NCBI GenBank assembly: GCA_016787705.1
Contig: JAEUTP010000017.1
Coordinates: 133,511 to 197,510 of the forward strand
Direction: 5' to 3'
Source: Bacteroidia bacterium
GTDB lineage: Bacteria; Bacteroidota; Bacteroidia; B-17B0; Aurantibacillaceae
Length of the DNA: 64,000 nt
Shown here piece after piece: positions 50,954 to 60,558 of the stretch. The notes beneath the pieces are model-generated. The model was not told where the DNA came from. It did no database searches and saw only the letters and a list, made by a program, of their open reading frames with translations. The position numbers and the translations under genes were made by a program. Every line of letters starts with the position of its first letter. The first letter of the stretch is position 1.

Positions 50954-53900
50954 ATGTTTTTAATTTTTGATACTGAAACTACAGGTTTACCCCGCAATTA
51001 CAATGCACCTGTAACCGATTTTGATAATTGGCCACGCATGGTGCAAATTGCCTGGCAGTTGCACGATGCAACAGGTAATTTGGTAAGTAACGATTCAATT
51101 ATCATTAAACCGGAGGGTTATACCATTCCGTTTGCAACCATTCAAATTCACGGCATTACCAACGAAAGAGCGAACGAAGAAGGACAGGCTCTTAAAAACA
51201 CCTTGCAAAAATTTAGTGATGCCGTTTACCAAACTAGTTACATTGCCGGGCATAATATTGAATTTGATATAAACATTGTTGGTGCTGAGTTATTGCGTTG
51301 CGGCTTACCAAATATACTTGAAAATAAAGCCTTTATTGATACCAAGAACGATCAAACAACTGAATATTGCGCTTTACCCGGTGGCAGGGGCGGTAAATTT
51401 AAATGGCCCACCTTAACCGAGCTTTACCAGAAATTATTTAACACCGGTTTTGATGAGGCGCATAATGCCGCATTTGATGTGGCTGCTACAACCAAAGTGT
51501 TTTTTGAGATCATAAAAAGAGGTATTACAAAAGTGCAGGAGATCTCTGCGGAAATGCTACCGGCCATTAATTATGTTGCCCCTGATTTTACCGAATTAAT
51601 TAAGCACGAACAGTATTGGAAAGAGCGTAAAGCCAAAGAAGCCAAAGAAAAGGAAGAGGCTGCAAAGGTTGCTTCGGTTGAAAATGAAATTACCAAGGTT
51701 GATGCTGATCTTAAATTCTCACACCTTCATAATCACACACAATTCTCTGTGTTGCAATCTACAAGTGATGTAGCGGCACTTGTAAATAAAGCAATTGAAT
51801 TTAAAAGTCCGGGTGTGGCATTAACCGATCATGGTAACATGTACGGTGCATTTTTATTCTGGAAAGAAATTGATGGTCAGAATAAAAAAATTAAAGAACA
51901 TAACGCCGCGTTAGAAAAAGGAGAAATTACCGGTGAAAAGAAAACAGAACTAAAATGTATTATTGGTTGCGAAGTAAATATTTGCGCCGATCATAAAGAT
52001 AAAAGCAAAAAGGATAATGGCTTTACGCAGGTGCTAATTGCAAAAAATCGTAAAGGTTATGAAAACCTTTGCCGCCTTAGTTCTATCGGTTTAATTGATG
52101 GGGCTTATTATGTGCCCCGCATTGATAAGGACCTTTTGGTAAAATACAAAGAAGGCTTAATTGCAACCACAGGTTCATTAAATTCTGAAGTGCCATTCAG
52201 TATTATTAATTTGGGTGAGCAACAAGGTGAAAATGCATTTTTATGGTATAAAGAATTATTTGGCGATGATTTTTATGTAGAGATCAATCGTCAGTATAAA
52301 AACCAGGATGAAGAGTTTGCTAATCAACAATTAATAACATTAGCAAAAAAACATAACGTACCTTACTTTGCCGCAAATAGCAATTATTATATTGATAAAA
52401 AAGGCTCAAAATCACATGATATTTTATTATGTGTAAAAGACAACGAGAAGCTGGAGACCCCAAAAGGTAAAGGACGTGGCTTTAGGTATGGTATGCCTAA
52501 TGATGAATTCTATTTTAAATCTCCGGCCGAAATGGTGGCACTGTTTAAAGATCTTCCCGAAGCACTTCACAACACAAATTTAATTGTAGATAAGATCGAA
52601 CAATTTAAATTAGGCCGCGAAGTTCTCCTTCCTAAATTTGAAATTGCACTGGATTTTATTGAAAGCAAAGCTGAAGAAATAGAAGCATCGTTTTTACGTA
52701 TTGTAGCTATAAAGGAAAAAGACTGGACTGCAAAAAATTATAGTGCCGATCAAATTGAACATGAAAAAGCGGAAGTAAGAGTTATTGCCGAGCAGTTTGT
52801 TTACATGACAGAGTTAACTTATGTTGGCGCTGCAAAACGTTATCCAGATCTTACGCCTGAAATAAAAGAACGGATTGATTTTGAATTAGCAACAATCGAA
52901 AGAATGGGTTACCCCGGTTACTTTTTGATTGTTGCCGATTTTATTAGTGAAGCGAGAAGACTGGGTGTTTCGGTTGGTCCAGGACGTGGATCGGCAGCTG
53001 GTTCTGCCATTGCTTATTGTTTAGGGATTACCAATGTTGATCCAATTAAATTCGATCTCCTCTTTGAGCGTTTCTTAAATCCCGATCGTATTTCCATGCC
53101 CGATATTGATATTGATTTTGATGATGAAGGGCGGGGATTGGTTATTGATTATGTAATTAATAAATACGGCGCCAACCAGGTGGCACAAATTATTACTTAT
53201 GGTACAATGGGCGGTAAATCCGCAATTAAAGATACAGCAAGGGTTTTAGACCTGCCTTTAGATAATGCTAACCGGTTAACAAAATTATTTCCCGATAGTT
53301 TAGATGCCAAATTAAAAGCATTATTAAAACCAGGTGGTATTGATCCAAAATATTTAGGTAAAATAGAAGGTAAGCGTGAGGTTATAGATCAGTCTTACGC
53401 ATTTAGAAAATTAGCAGAAGAAAAAGGCCCTGAAGCAGATGTTTTGAATCAGGCTTATGAGTTGGAAGGTTGCTTACGCAATACAGGTATTCATGCCTGC
53501 GGTGTAATTATTACGCCCGGCGAAATGATGAAGTACGTTCCTGTTACAAAAGGTAAAGATAGTGACATGCTTGTTACGCAATTTGATAACTCGGTTGCAG
53601 AAAGCGCTGGCCTTTTAAAAATGGACTTCCTTGGTTTACGTACCTTAACTATTATTAAAGATGCTGTAGCGTTAATCAAATTAAATCATGGTATTGATTT
53701 GGATATTGATGCCATTTCTTTAGAAGATGAAAAAACGTATGAGTTGTTTCAACGTGGCGAAACAAATGGCATTTTCCAATATGAAAGTGTTGGTATGCAA
53801 AAGTCTTTAAAAGAGTTAAAGCCCGACAGTTTTACCGATTTGATTGCGATGAACGCTTTGTATCGCCCGGGACCAATTGCCTACATTCCAAATTACATTG

Positions 53901-55429
53901 CACGTAAGCATGGCCGCGAAAAAATAACATACGATCTTGAAGGCATGGATGAATTCCTGCAGGAAACGTATGGTATTACAGTTTACCAGGAACAGGTAAT
54001 GCGTTTAAGCCAGAAGCTGGCGAACTTTACCAAAGGTGATGCAGATGTATTGCGTAAAGCAATGGGTAAAAAGGATAAAAAAACGCTTGATAAATTAAAG
54101 CCACTTTTTGTTGAGAACGCAACCAAGAACGGACACGATGCAAAAATATTAGAAAAGGTATGGAAAGATTGGGAAGCATTTGCATCTTACGCATTCAATA
54201 AATCACACTCTACCTGCTATGCTTACGTAGCATTTCAAACGGCCTATTTAAAGGCGCATTACCCAAGTGAATACATGGCTTCTACATTAAACCACGCGGG
54301 CAGTATAGAGTCTATTGCGTTTTTTATGGAAGAATGTAAACGTGCAGGTTTAAAAGTATTAGGCCCCGATGTGAACGAAGGTTTTGGAAAATTCTCGGTA
54401 ATGCCAAATGGCGATATACGCTTTGGAATGGCCAGTATTAAAGGGGTTGGTGAAAATGTGGTAAATGCCATTGTTGAAGAAAGAAATGCTAATGGCCCAT
54501 ATAAAAATGTGTTTGATCTGGCTGCAAGATTAGACAGTAAAGCTGTGAACAAAAAAAGTATTGAAGGTTTAGCGCTATCAGGAGCTTTTGATAATTTTGA
54601 AGGATTGACGCGCTCGATGTTCTTTGTTACAGACCCGGATGGAAATACGTTAACAGATCGTATGATCCGTTATGGTAATCAAAAAAATACAGGTAATGAT
54701 GATTCGCAGGCAAGTTTATTTGGCGAAGAGAATGAAGTGGAAATTGCCGAGCCGCAATTACCTAAAGCAGAACCATGGAATGCTTTAGAACAATTGAGTC
54801 GCGAAAAAGAAGTAGTAGGTTTTTTTATTAGCGGTCATCCCTTAGATCCTTTTAAATTAGTAATAGAACATAAATGCAATGCCAATTGCGCGCAATTAAA
54901 AGCGGGCTTAGAGCCATTTAAAAACCGCGAAGTTGTTTTTGGTGGTATTATTACTGGTTTCGAGAATCGAACAAGCAAAACAGGTAATGCATTTGGTAAA
55001 TTAATTGTAGAAGATTATCATGGCTCTACCGAATTAATGTTATTTGGAAAAGATTTTGTTGAGTATAACAAATATATGGTGCAAGGCCTTTTTGTATTTG
55101 TAAAAGCCAAAGTGCAGGAACGATACAATCAGCCGGGCAGCCTTGAAATTAAGATCAATAAAATTGAATTGTTGAACGATGTAAAAACAAATGCATTCAA
55201 TCTTATTCGCATGAAAGTTAAGTTGGCCAATGTAAATGATAATTTGATCAATAAACTGGATCAGTTAATAAATACAAATGTTGGCAAAAGTAGCGTTGAG
55301 TTTTATGTAGAAGATGAAGAGCAAAAACAAAATGTAAAACTGTTCTCCAAAAAGAGTAAGATCGAAATAAACGATACTTTTTTAATGGAAATAGATAAAC
55401 TGGTTGAGATCAATTACGAGTTAAGTTAG
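50954..55429 (+). CDS. dnaE: DNA polymerase III alpha subunit with N-terminal exonuclease domain
   Basis: A 1491-residue replicative polymerase. Residues 1 to about 205 are a DnaQ-type 3'-5' exonuclease (FDTETTGLP with Asp 6/Glu 8, GHNIEFDINIVG, HNAAFDVAAT). This fused proofreader is usual in Bacteroidota. A charged linker leads to the PHP domain (FSHLHNHTQFSVLQ, about residue 256 on). The polymerase core carries GPGRGSAAGS and the catalytic MPDIDIDFDDEGRG (about 714-726). Helix-hairpin-helix and OB-fold (VFGGIITGFENR) regions follow. The final 100 residues resemble the tau-binding end. Confidence 0.95.
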   Translation: MFLIFDTETTGLPRNYNAPVTDFDNWPRMVQIAWQLHDATGNLVSNDSIIIKPEGYTIPFATIQIHGITNERANEEGQALKNTLQKFSDAVYQTSYIAGHNIEFDINIVGAELLRCGLPNILENKAFIDTKNDQTTEYCALPGGRGGKFKWPTLTELYQKLFNTGFDEAHNAAFDVAATTKVFFEIIKRGITKVQEISAEMLPAINYVAPDFTELIKHEQYWKERKAKEAKEKEEAAKVASVENEITKVDADLKFSHLHNHTQFSVLQSTSDVAALVNKAIEFKSPGVALTDHGNMYGAFLFWKEIDGQNKKIKEHNAALEKGEITGEKKTELKCIIGCEVNICADHKDKSKKDNGFTQVLIAKNRKGYENLCRLSSIGLIDGAYYVPRIDKDLLVKYKEGLIATTGSLNSEVPFSIINLGEQQGENAFLWYKELFGDDFYVEINRQYKNQDEEFANQQLITLAKKHNVPYFAANSNYYIDKKGSKSHDILLCVKDNEKLETPKGKGRGFRYGMPNDEFYFKSPAEMVALFKDLPEALHNTNLIVDKIEQFKLGREVLLPKFEIALDFIESKAEEIEASFLRIVAIKEKDWTAKNYSADQIEHEKAEVRVIAEQFVYMTELTYVGAAKRYPDLTPEIKERIDFELATIERMGYPGYFLIVADFISEARRLGVSVGPGRGSAAGSAIAYCLGITNVDPIKFDLLFERFLNPDRISMPDIDIDFDDEGRGLVIDYVINKYGANQVAQIITYGTMGGKSAIKDTARVLDLPLDNANRLTKLFPDSLDAKLKALLKPGGIDPKYLGKIEGKREVIDQSYAFRKLAEEKGPEADVLNQAYELEGCLRNTGIHACGVIITPGEMMKYVPVTKGKDSDMLVTQFDNSVAESAGLLKMDFLGLRTLTIIKDAVALIKLNHGIDLDIDAISLEDEKTYELFQRGETNGIFQYESVGMQKSLKELKPDSFTDLIAMNALYRPGPIAYIPNYIARKHGREKITYDLEGMDEFLQETYGITVYQEQVMRLSQKLANFTKGDADVLRKAMGKKDKKTLDKLKPLFVENATKNGHDAKILEKVWKDWEAFASYAFNKSHSTCYAYVAFQTAYLKAHYPSEYMASTLNHAGSIESIAFFMEECKRAGLKVLGPDVNEGFGKFSVMPNGDIRFGMASIKGVGENVVNAIVEERNANGPYKNVFDLAARLDSKAVNKKSIEGLALSGAFDNFEGLTRSMFFVTDPDGNTLTDRMIRYGNQKNTGNDDSQASLFGEENEVEIAEPQLPKAEPWNALEQLSREKEVVGFFISGHPLDPFKLVIEHKCNANCAQLKAGLEPFKNREVVFGGIITGFENRTSKTGNAFGKLIVEDYHGSTELMLFGKDFVEYNKYMVQGLFVFVKAKVQERYNQPGSLEIKINKIELLNDVKTNAFNLIRMKVKLANVNDNLINKLDQLINTNVGKSSVEFYVEDEEQKQNVKLFSKKSKIEINDTFLMEIDKLVEINYELS

Positions 55430-55572
55430 GCGATTGAACACAGATGAGACAGATTTAACGGGTTTTCACTGATTGAATTTTATCTGTGTTTTTTCAGTTT
55501 AATCTGTCGGATCGGTGTTCCATCACGCGTCTTATTTCACATTTTCTTGCATATTATCCCTTAAAAATTGCC

Positions 55573-55580
55573 TATCTTTG
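55573..55580 (+). promoter_or_regulatory. -7 promoter box of the ABC-F gene
   Basis: TATCTTTG matches TAnnTTTG and lies 23 bases before ATG 55603; a TTG at 55547-55549 could be the -33 element (spacer 23). A transcript from here excludes the longer in-frame start at 55486. Confidence 0.55.
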
Positions 55581-55602
55581 CGGCTTAATAATTTTTAGAA
55601 TA

Positions 55603-57528
55603 ATGATTTCGGTTAATGGTGTTACAGTAAGTTTTGGAGGGTTCAATCTTTTCGACAATATTTCTTTTTTAATTAATCAAAAAGACAGGATTGGTCTTGC
55701 CGGGAAAAACGGAGCAGGAAAATCTACTTTGCTTAAAATTTTATCAGGTAATCAAAATCCAACAAAAGGCGAGATATCTATGCCAAAAACCTGTAAGATA
55801 GGTTATTTACCACAGGATATGATCCATCAACACGGACGTACTGTTTTTGAAGAAACAGAAACGGCTTATGAAGAAATTCAAAAATTAGAAGTTCGCATTA
55901 ACGAAATTAACCATGCTTTAGAAACGCGTACCGATTACGAAAGCGATTCGTATGCAAAATTAATTGAAGAGCAAACCGAAGTATACACACGCTTAGATAT
56001 GTTGGGTGCCGGTAATCGCAGCGAGGAGATTGAGAAGATCTTAAAAGGGCTGGGTTTTGAAAGGAAAGATTTTACTCGTCAAACCGCCGAGTTTAGCGGG
56101 GGGTGGCGTATGCGTATTGAGCTGGCAAAATTATTATTGCAGCGTCCGGATATTTTATTGTTGGATGAGCCAACTAACCATTTGGATATTGAAGCTATTA
56201 TGTGGCTGGAAGAATTTATGGAAACTTTTCCGGGAGCGGTAATGTTGATCAGTCACGATAAAACATTTTTAGATAGCGTTACAAACCGTACCATCGAAAT
56301 TTCCAATCAAAAAATTTACGATTACAAAACAAATTATTCTCATTATTTAGTTTTACGTGCAGAAAGAAAAGAACAACAAGAGAATGCAGCGAAAAACCAA
56401 CAACGTATCATTGATCAATACGAAACCTTAATTGATAAGAACCGTGCAAAAGCAAGTAAAGCGGCCTTCGCGCAATCGTTAATTAAAAAGCTCGATAAAA
56501 TGGAGCGCGTTGAGGTAGATGAAGATGATACATTAAGCATGAATTTTCGTTTTCCCGCACCGGCGCATAGTGGTAAAATTGTTTTAACGGTTGAAAATGC
56601 CGGCAAAGCTTACGGAGCAAAACGTATTTTTTCAGGAGCAGAATTTATTATTACCAAAGGCGAGAAGATAGGTTTAGTTGGACGTAACGGTGAAGGAAAA
56701 TCAACTATGATGAAAATGATAGCGAAGAAAGTAGATCATGAAGGTATTGTGCAATTGGGCCATAGTGTTATGATGGGATACTTTGAACAAGATCAGGAAG
56801 AAAAACTGGATCCAAAGAAAACTGTTTTTGAAACTATTGATGAAGCCGCTGTTGGTGAGGTGCGCAAACAAGTACGTGGTTTATTAGGTTCGTTCTTGTT
56901 CAGAGGCGAAGATATTGATAAAAAAGTTCAGGTATTAAGTGGGGGAGAGCGAGGGCGTTTGGCTTTATGTAAATTATTATTAGAGCCATACAATTTGTTG
57001 TTGATGGATGAGCCAACAAATCACCTGGATCTTCGCTCGAAAGATATTTTAAAACGTGCCTTAATTGATTATGAAGGAACGGTGATAATGGTTAGTCACG
57101 ACAGGGATTTTATGAAAGGCATTTGCGATCGTTTATTTGAATTTCGCGATGGTAAAGTAAAAGAGCATTTATGCGATATTGAAGAATTTATGCAAATGCG
57201 TAAAGTAGAACGATTGAATGAATTGGATCTTGAGAAGAAAGAAGTAGCCGCTGTTAAAGAAGAAAAGAAACAAATAGTCACTTCAAATACTGTTGATGTT
57301 CAAAAAGAAGCAGAACAAAAACAAATTAAAAGCCAGATAAAAAAAGTAGAAGAAAATATTTCTAACTTAGAAATAAAGATAAAAGAGTGTGACGATAAAT
57401 TAAGCGACGCATCTCAATACGATAAGTTGGTAAATGATAAAGCCTTTTTTGATAATTACAATCAATTAAAAAGTAATTTAGAAAAAGAGATGGAGAAGTG
57501 GGAAGAGCTGAGTGCCAGGCTTATTTGA
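55603..57528 (+). CDS. ABC-F family ATPase
   Basis: A 641-residue cytosolic protein with two ABC domains and no membrane helices. ATG 55603 gives the usual ABC-F opening MISVNGVTVSFGG. Domain 1 has Walker A GKNGAGKST, signature FSGGWRMR and Walker B LLLDEPTNHLD. The inter-domain linker (about 240-310) is charged and helical. Domain 2 has GRNGEGKST, LSGGERGR and LLMDEPTNHLD. The C-terminal 100 residues are a coiled coil. ABC-F proteins act on ribosomes; this one has the Uup-like length and tail. Resistance ABC-Fs look similar, but its housekeeping neighbours favour a general role. Confidence 0.92.
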   Translation: MISVNGVTVSFGGFNLFDNISFLINQKDRIGLAGKNGAGKSTLLKILSGNQNPTKGEISMPKTCKIGYLPQDMIHQHGRTVFEETETAYEEIQKLEVRINEINHALETRTDYESDSYAKLIEEQTEVYTRLDMLGAGNRSEEIEKILKGLGFERKDFTRQTAEFSGGWRMRIELAKLLLQRPDILLLDEPTNHLDIEAIMWLEEFMETFPGAVMLISHDKTFLDSVTNRTIEISNQKIYDYKTNYSHYLVLRAERKEQQENAAKNQQRIIDQYETLIDKNRAKASKAAFAQSLIKKLDKMERVEVDEDDTLSMNFRFPAPAHSGKIVLTVENAGKAYGAKRIFSGAEFIITKGEKIGLVGRNGEGKSTMMKMIAKKVDHEGIVQLGHSVMMGYFEQDQEEKLDPKKTVFETIDEAAVGEVRKQVRGLLGSFLFRGEDIDKKVQVLSGGERGRLALCKLLLEPYNLLLMDEPTNHLDLRSKDILKRALIDYEGTVIMVSHDRDFMKGICDRLFEFRDGKVKEHLCDIEEFMQMRKVERLNELDLEKKEVAAVKEEKKQIVTSNTVDVQKEAEQKQIKSQIKKVEENISNLEIKIKECDDKLSDASQYDKLVNDKAFFDNYNQLKSNLEKEMEKWEELSARLI

Positions 57529-57574
57529 AAATGTATTTTAGGAGCGAGAAACAAGAAACTCGAAACAAGAAATA

Positions 57575-58393
57575 TTGAACATTAAAAAACATATTCCAAA
57601 TGCTATTACCTGTGGTAACCTATTATGCGGTTGCTTGGCTATTGTAAAAGCGTTTGAAGGCGATCTGGTTTGGGCAGCTTATTTGGTTGGTATAGCATTG
57701 GTGTTGGATTTTTTTGATGGTTTTACAGCACGTTTATTAAAAGTGGCATCTCCAATTGGCAAAGACCTGGATAGTTTAGCGGATATGGTCACTTTTGGTG
57801 TAGTGCCGGGTATTGTGATGTTTCAGATGATCATGTTAGGCGAATCGATGATCGACAATAGCCCTGCTGTAACAGGTTGGACAATTTATCCTCCATTAAG
57901 CGCACCACCCGATGTAAGTGTTGATTATGTTTCTCATTCTTACGTAAAATATTTTGCATTAATCATCCCCATCTTCTCTGCAATCCGCCTCGCTAAATTT
58001 AATAACGATACGCGTCAGTCAGATTCATTTATTGGTGTTCCAACACCGGCAAATGCTATGGTCATCTGTTCTTTGCCTCTTATTTTTGGAATTCATAATG
58101 GGATGCTTCAATCGAGTCCGCAGCTCACAAATCCATTAATAATGATATTTATTCATCCATTTATCTTATGTATTGTGTCGTTAGTTATGAGTCTGCTCCT
58201 GGTTGCGCCACTTCCATTGCTGGCCCTAAAATTCAAAAACTTTGGCTGGGCAGATAATAAAATGCGTTTTATCATGATTGGTCTTTCGGTTGTTTGCCTT
58301 GCAGTATTTCAATTTGTGGGAATTCCGCTGATTATTATCCTTTACATTATATTATCTGTAATAAATAATATTATCACAAAGCAAAAAGTATGA
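57575..58393 (+). CDS. pssA: CDP-diacylglycerol-serine O-phosphatidyltransferase
   Basis: A 272-residue membrane enzyme that makes phosphatidylserine from CDP-diacylglycerol and serine, the first step to phosphatidylethanolamine. The CDP-alcohol phosphotransferase motif D-x2-DG-x2-AR-x8-G-x3-D-x3-D is complete in DFFDGFTARL followed by GKDLDSLAD (about residues 49-72). Around it lie seven or eight hydrophobic helices. The start is TTG, since no ATG precedes the conserved KKHIPNAITCGNLLCG. The last 4 bases overlap the DUF2147 gene. Confidence 0.92.
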   Translation: MNIKKHIPNAITCGNLLCGCLAIVKAFEGDLVWAAYLVGIALVLDFFDGFTARLLKVASPIGKDLDSLADMVTFGVVPGIVMFQMIMLGESMIDNSPAVTGWTIYPPLSAPPDVSVDYVSHSYVKYFALIIPIFSAIRLAKFNNDTRQSDSFIGVPTPANAMVICSLPLIFGIHNGMLQSSPQLTNPLIMIFIHPFILCIVSLVMSLLLVAPLPLLALKFKNFGWADNKMRFIMIGLSVVCLAVFQFVGIPLIIILYIILSVINNIITKQKV

Positions 58394-58842
58394 AAAAACT
58401 AACTTTATTTTCCTTTATCATTTTTACTGTAAGTGTTTTTTCGCAAACACCTTCTGTTGCTGAAGGTGATAAAATTTTGGGTACATGGTTAACTGGCAGT
58501 GGCAACGCCCACATTAAAATAACCAAATACGGCGAAAGTAAATATGGCGGAAAAATTGTCTGGTTAAAAGATCCAAAACGTGCTGATGGCACAATTAAAA
58601 ACGATGATAAGAATCCTGATAAGGCCAAACAGGCAAATACTATTATGGGGCTTAATAATTTGCTTGGGTTTACCTATTCGGGTAATAAAAGCTATGAAGG
58701 CGGATCTATTTATGATCCTGAAAACGGCAAGACCTATAAATGTGTAATGACGCTGGATGATGATAATACACTTAAGGTTCGTGGCTATGTTGGCATTCAA
58801 ATGCTTGGTCGTACCGATTTGTGGAAACGTGTTACTGAATAG
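58390..58842 (+). CDS. DUF2147 secreted protein
   Basis: A 150-residue protein with signal peptide (residues 1-18, SVFSQ). The body is one DUF2147 domain: GTWLTGSGNAHIKITKYG, IVWLKDPKRADGTIKND, then GGSIYDPENGKTYKCVMTL and a final GRTDLWKRV. It is a lipocalin-like beta barrel common in Bacteroidota and Proteobacteria; the ligand is not known. It overlaps pssA by ATGA, so the two are translated together. Confidence 0.88.
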   Translation: MKKLTLFSFIIFTVSVFSQTPSVAEGDKILGTWLTGSGNAHIKITKYGESKYGGKIVWLKDPKRADGTIKNDDKNPDKAKQANTIMGLNNLLGFTYSGNKSYEGGSIYDPENGKTYKCVMTLDDDNTLKVRGYVGIQMLGRTDLWKRVTE

Positions 58843-58917
58843 TGCATAACTAGCTCAATAAAAATCATTACATTTTATTTGCTTTTATTAAATTAGCAGC
58901 TTCAAAAAATAAAACAA

Positions 58918-59175
58918 ATGGCAAAATTTATTGCAGATATTGATGTAATGCCGCTTCGCGCATTATTAGACCCACAAGGCAAAGCTGTAACAGGCTCTAT
59001 GAAAAACCTTAACCTTGGCGAGATTGAGAATGTTCGCATTGGTAAACACATTACTTTAGAAATTAATGCTTCCGATGAAAATGCTGCAAAGGCAAAAGTA
59101 GATGAAGCCTGCAAGAAACTGCTTTGTAATCAAATAATGGAATTTTACGAGTTTAAGTTAACTCCTTCCAAATAG
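58918..59175 (+). CDS. purS: PurS subunit of phosphoribosylformylglycinamidine synthase
   Basis: An 85-residue protein of the PurS family. FIADIDVMPLRALLDPQGKAV at the start and GEIENVRIGKHITLEI in the middle are the characteristic strands and helix. PurS bridges the glutaminase PurQ and the synthetase PurL in purine synthesis. Neither purQ nor purL is in this window, so it is encoded apart from its partners. The metK promoter begins right over its stop codon. Confidence 0.85.
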   Translation: MAKFIADIDVMPLRALLDPQGKAVTGSMKNLNLGEIENVRIGKHITLEINASDENAAKAKVDEACKKLLCNQIMEFYEFKLTPSK

Positions 59176-59206
59176 TTTGTTTATTCCAAGCATTACTCTA
59201 TATTTG
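59176..59206 (+). promoter_or_regulatory. metK promoter (TTTG-N19-TATATTTG)
   Basis: TTTG at 59176-59179 and TATATTTG at 59199-59206 with a 19-base spacer match the Bacteroidota consensus fully. The leader to ATG 59255 is about 42 bases and shows no riboswitch-like structure. Confidence 0.8.
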
Positions 59207-59254
59207 AAATCTTATTTAAACCTTAATTTATAAAATCTTAATTCTAAAATCCAA

Positions 59255-60508
59255 ATGGGATATTTATTTACATCAGAATCAGTGTCAGAAGGACACCCGG
59301 ACAAAGTAGCCGATCAAATATCGGACGCGTTAATTGATAATTTTTTAGCATTCGATCCGAATAGTAAAGTTGCTTGTGAAACATTAGTTACAACAGGTCA
59401 GGTTATTCTTGCTGGTGAAGTAAAATCAAAAGCATATCTGGATGTTCAGGAAATTGCGCGCGAAGTAATTCGCAAAATTGGTTACACCAAATCAGAATAC
59501 ATGTTTGAAGCAAACTCTTGCGGTATTCTTTCTGCAATTCACGAACAATCTTCAGATATTAATCAAGGTGTTGACCGTAAGAAAAAAGAAGAACAAGGCG
59601 CAGGTGATCAGGGTATGATGTTTGGTTATGCAACTAACGAAACTGCTAACTACATGCCTTTGGCTTTAGATTTGGCTCATGGTATTTTATTAGAGCTTGC
59701 TGCATTGCGCCGCGAGAATAAAGAAATTAAATACTTACGTCCGGATGCAAAATCACAGGTTACTTTAGAGTACAGTGATGATAATGTACCTGTACGTATT
59801 GATGCTATTGTTGTTTCAACACAACATGATGATTTTGACAGCGAACCAAAAATGTTAGCGAAAATTAAAAAAGACATCGTTGATATTTTAATTCCGCGCG
59901 TTAAAAAGAAATATCCAAAATATGCACATTTATTCAATAACAAAATCAGTTACCATATTAACCCAACAGGTAAATTTGTAATTGGCGGTCCGCACGGCGA
60001 TACAGGTTTAACAGGTCGTAAGATTATTGTTGATACTTATGGTGGAAAAGGTGCTCACGGTGGTGGTGCATTCTCTGGTAAAGATCCAAGTAAGGTTGAT
60101 CGTTCAGCTGCTTATGCAACACGTCACATCGCAAAAAATTTAGTTGCTGCTGGTGTTTGTTCTGAAGTATTGGTTCAAGTATCTTATGCAATTGGTGTTG
60201 CACAACCAATGGGTATTTTTATTGATACCTATGGTACTGCAAAAGTAAAAATGACTGATGGTGAAATTGCTAAAATTGTAGAAAAAGTTTTCGATATGCG
60301 TCCATATTTTATTGAGCAACGTTTTAAATTACGTACGCCAATGTATAGCGAAACTGCAGCTTACGGGCACATGGGTCGTAAAAACGAAACAGTTACCAAA
60401 ACATTTAAATCTCCTGATGGAAAAACAAAAACTATGAAAGTAGAATTGTTTACCTGGGAAAAATTAGATTACGTTACCAAAGTTAAAGCTGCTTTTAAAA
60501 TTAAATAA
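59255..60508 (+). CDS. metK: S-adenosylmethionine synthetase
   Basis: A 417-residue enzyme making S-adenosylmethionine from methionine and ATP. All family signatures are present: [18 protein letters not shown] near the N-terminus, [12 protein letters not shown] (about 126-137), [20 protein letters not shown], and the P-loop-like [19 protein letters not shown]. Length is slightly above the usual 380-400 because of a C-terminal extension, typical for Bacteroidota. It has its own promoter and a terminator at 60527-60557. Confidence 0.97.
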   Translation: MGYLFTSESVSEGHPDKVADQISDALIDNFLAFDPNSKVACETLVTTGQVILAGEVKSKAYLDVQEIAREVIRKIGYTKSEYMFEANSCGILSAIHEQSSDINQGVDRKKKEEQGAGDQGMMFGYATNETANYMPLALDLAHGILLELAALRRENKEIKYLRPDAKSQVTLEYSDDNVPVRIDAIVVSTQHDDFDSEPKMLAKIKKDIVDILIPRVKKKYPKYAHLFNNKISYHINPTGKFVIGGPHGDTGLTGRKIIVDTYGGKGAHGGGAFSGKDPSKVDRSAAYATRHIAKNLVAAGVCSEVLVQVSYAIGVAQPMGIFIDTYGTAKVKMTDGEIAKIVEKVFDMRPYFIEQRFKLRTPMYSETAAYGHMGRKNETVTKTFKSPDGKTKTMKVELFTWEKLDYVTKVKAAFKIK

Positions 60509-60526
60509 GTAGTGTGATACTAGTAT

Positions 60527-60557
60527 AAAAAGGCTGTCAGAAATGATGGCCTTTTTT
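60527..60557 (+). terminator. intrinsic terminator between convergent genes
   Basis: AAAAGGC/TGTCA and TGATG/GCCTTTTTT form a hairpin with a GAAA loop, flanked by A- and T-runs. It can serve metK on the plus strand and the convergent gene at 60559. Confidence 0.78.
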
Positions 60558-60558
60558 G

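Noticed and set aside
55486..55602. Longer N-terminus for the ABC-F protein
   Set aside because: It covers the -7 box, and ABC-F proteins begin at MISVNGVTVSFGG.
57541..57575. Repeated ACAAGAAACTCGAAACAAGAAA before pssA
   Set aside because: Two imperfect copies only; it looks like low-complexity sequence rather than an operator.
59207..59254. SAM riboswitch before metK
   Set aside because: The leader is only about 42 bases, AT-rich and without the needed helices.
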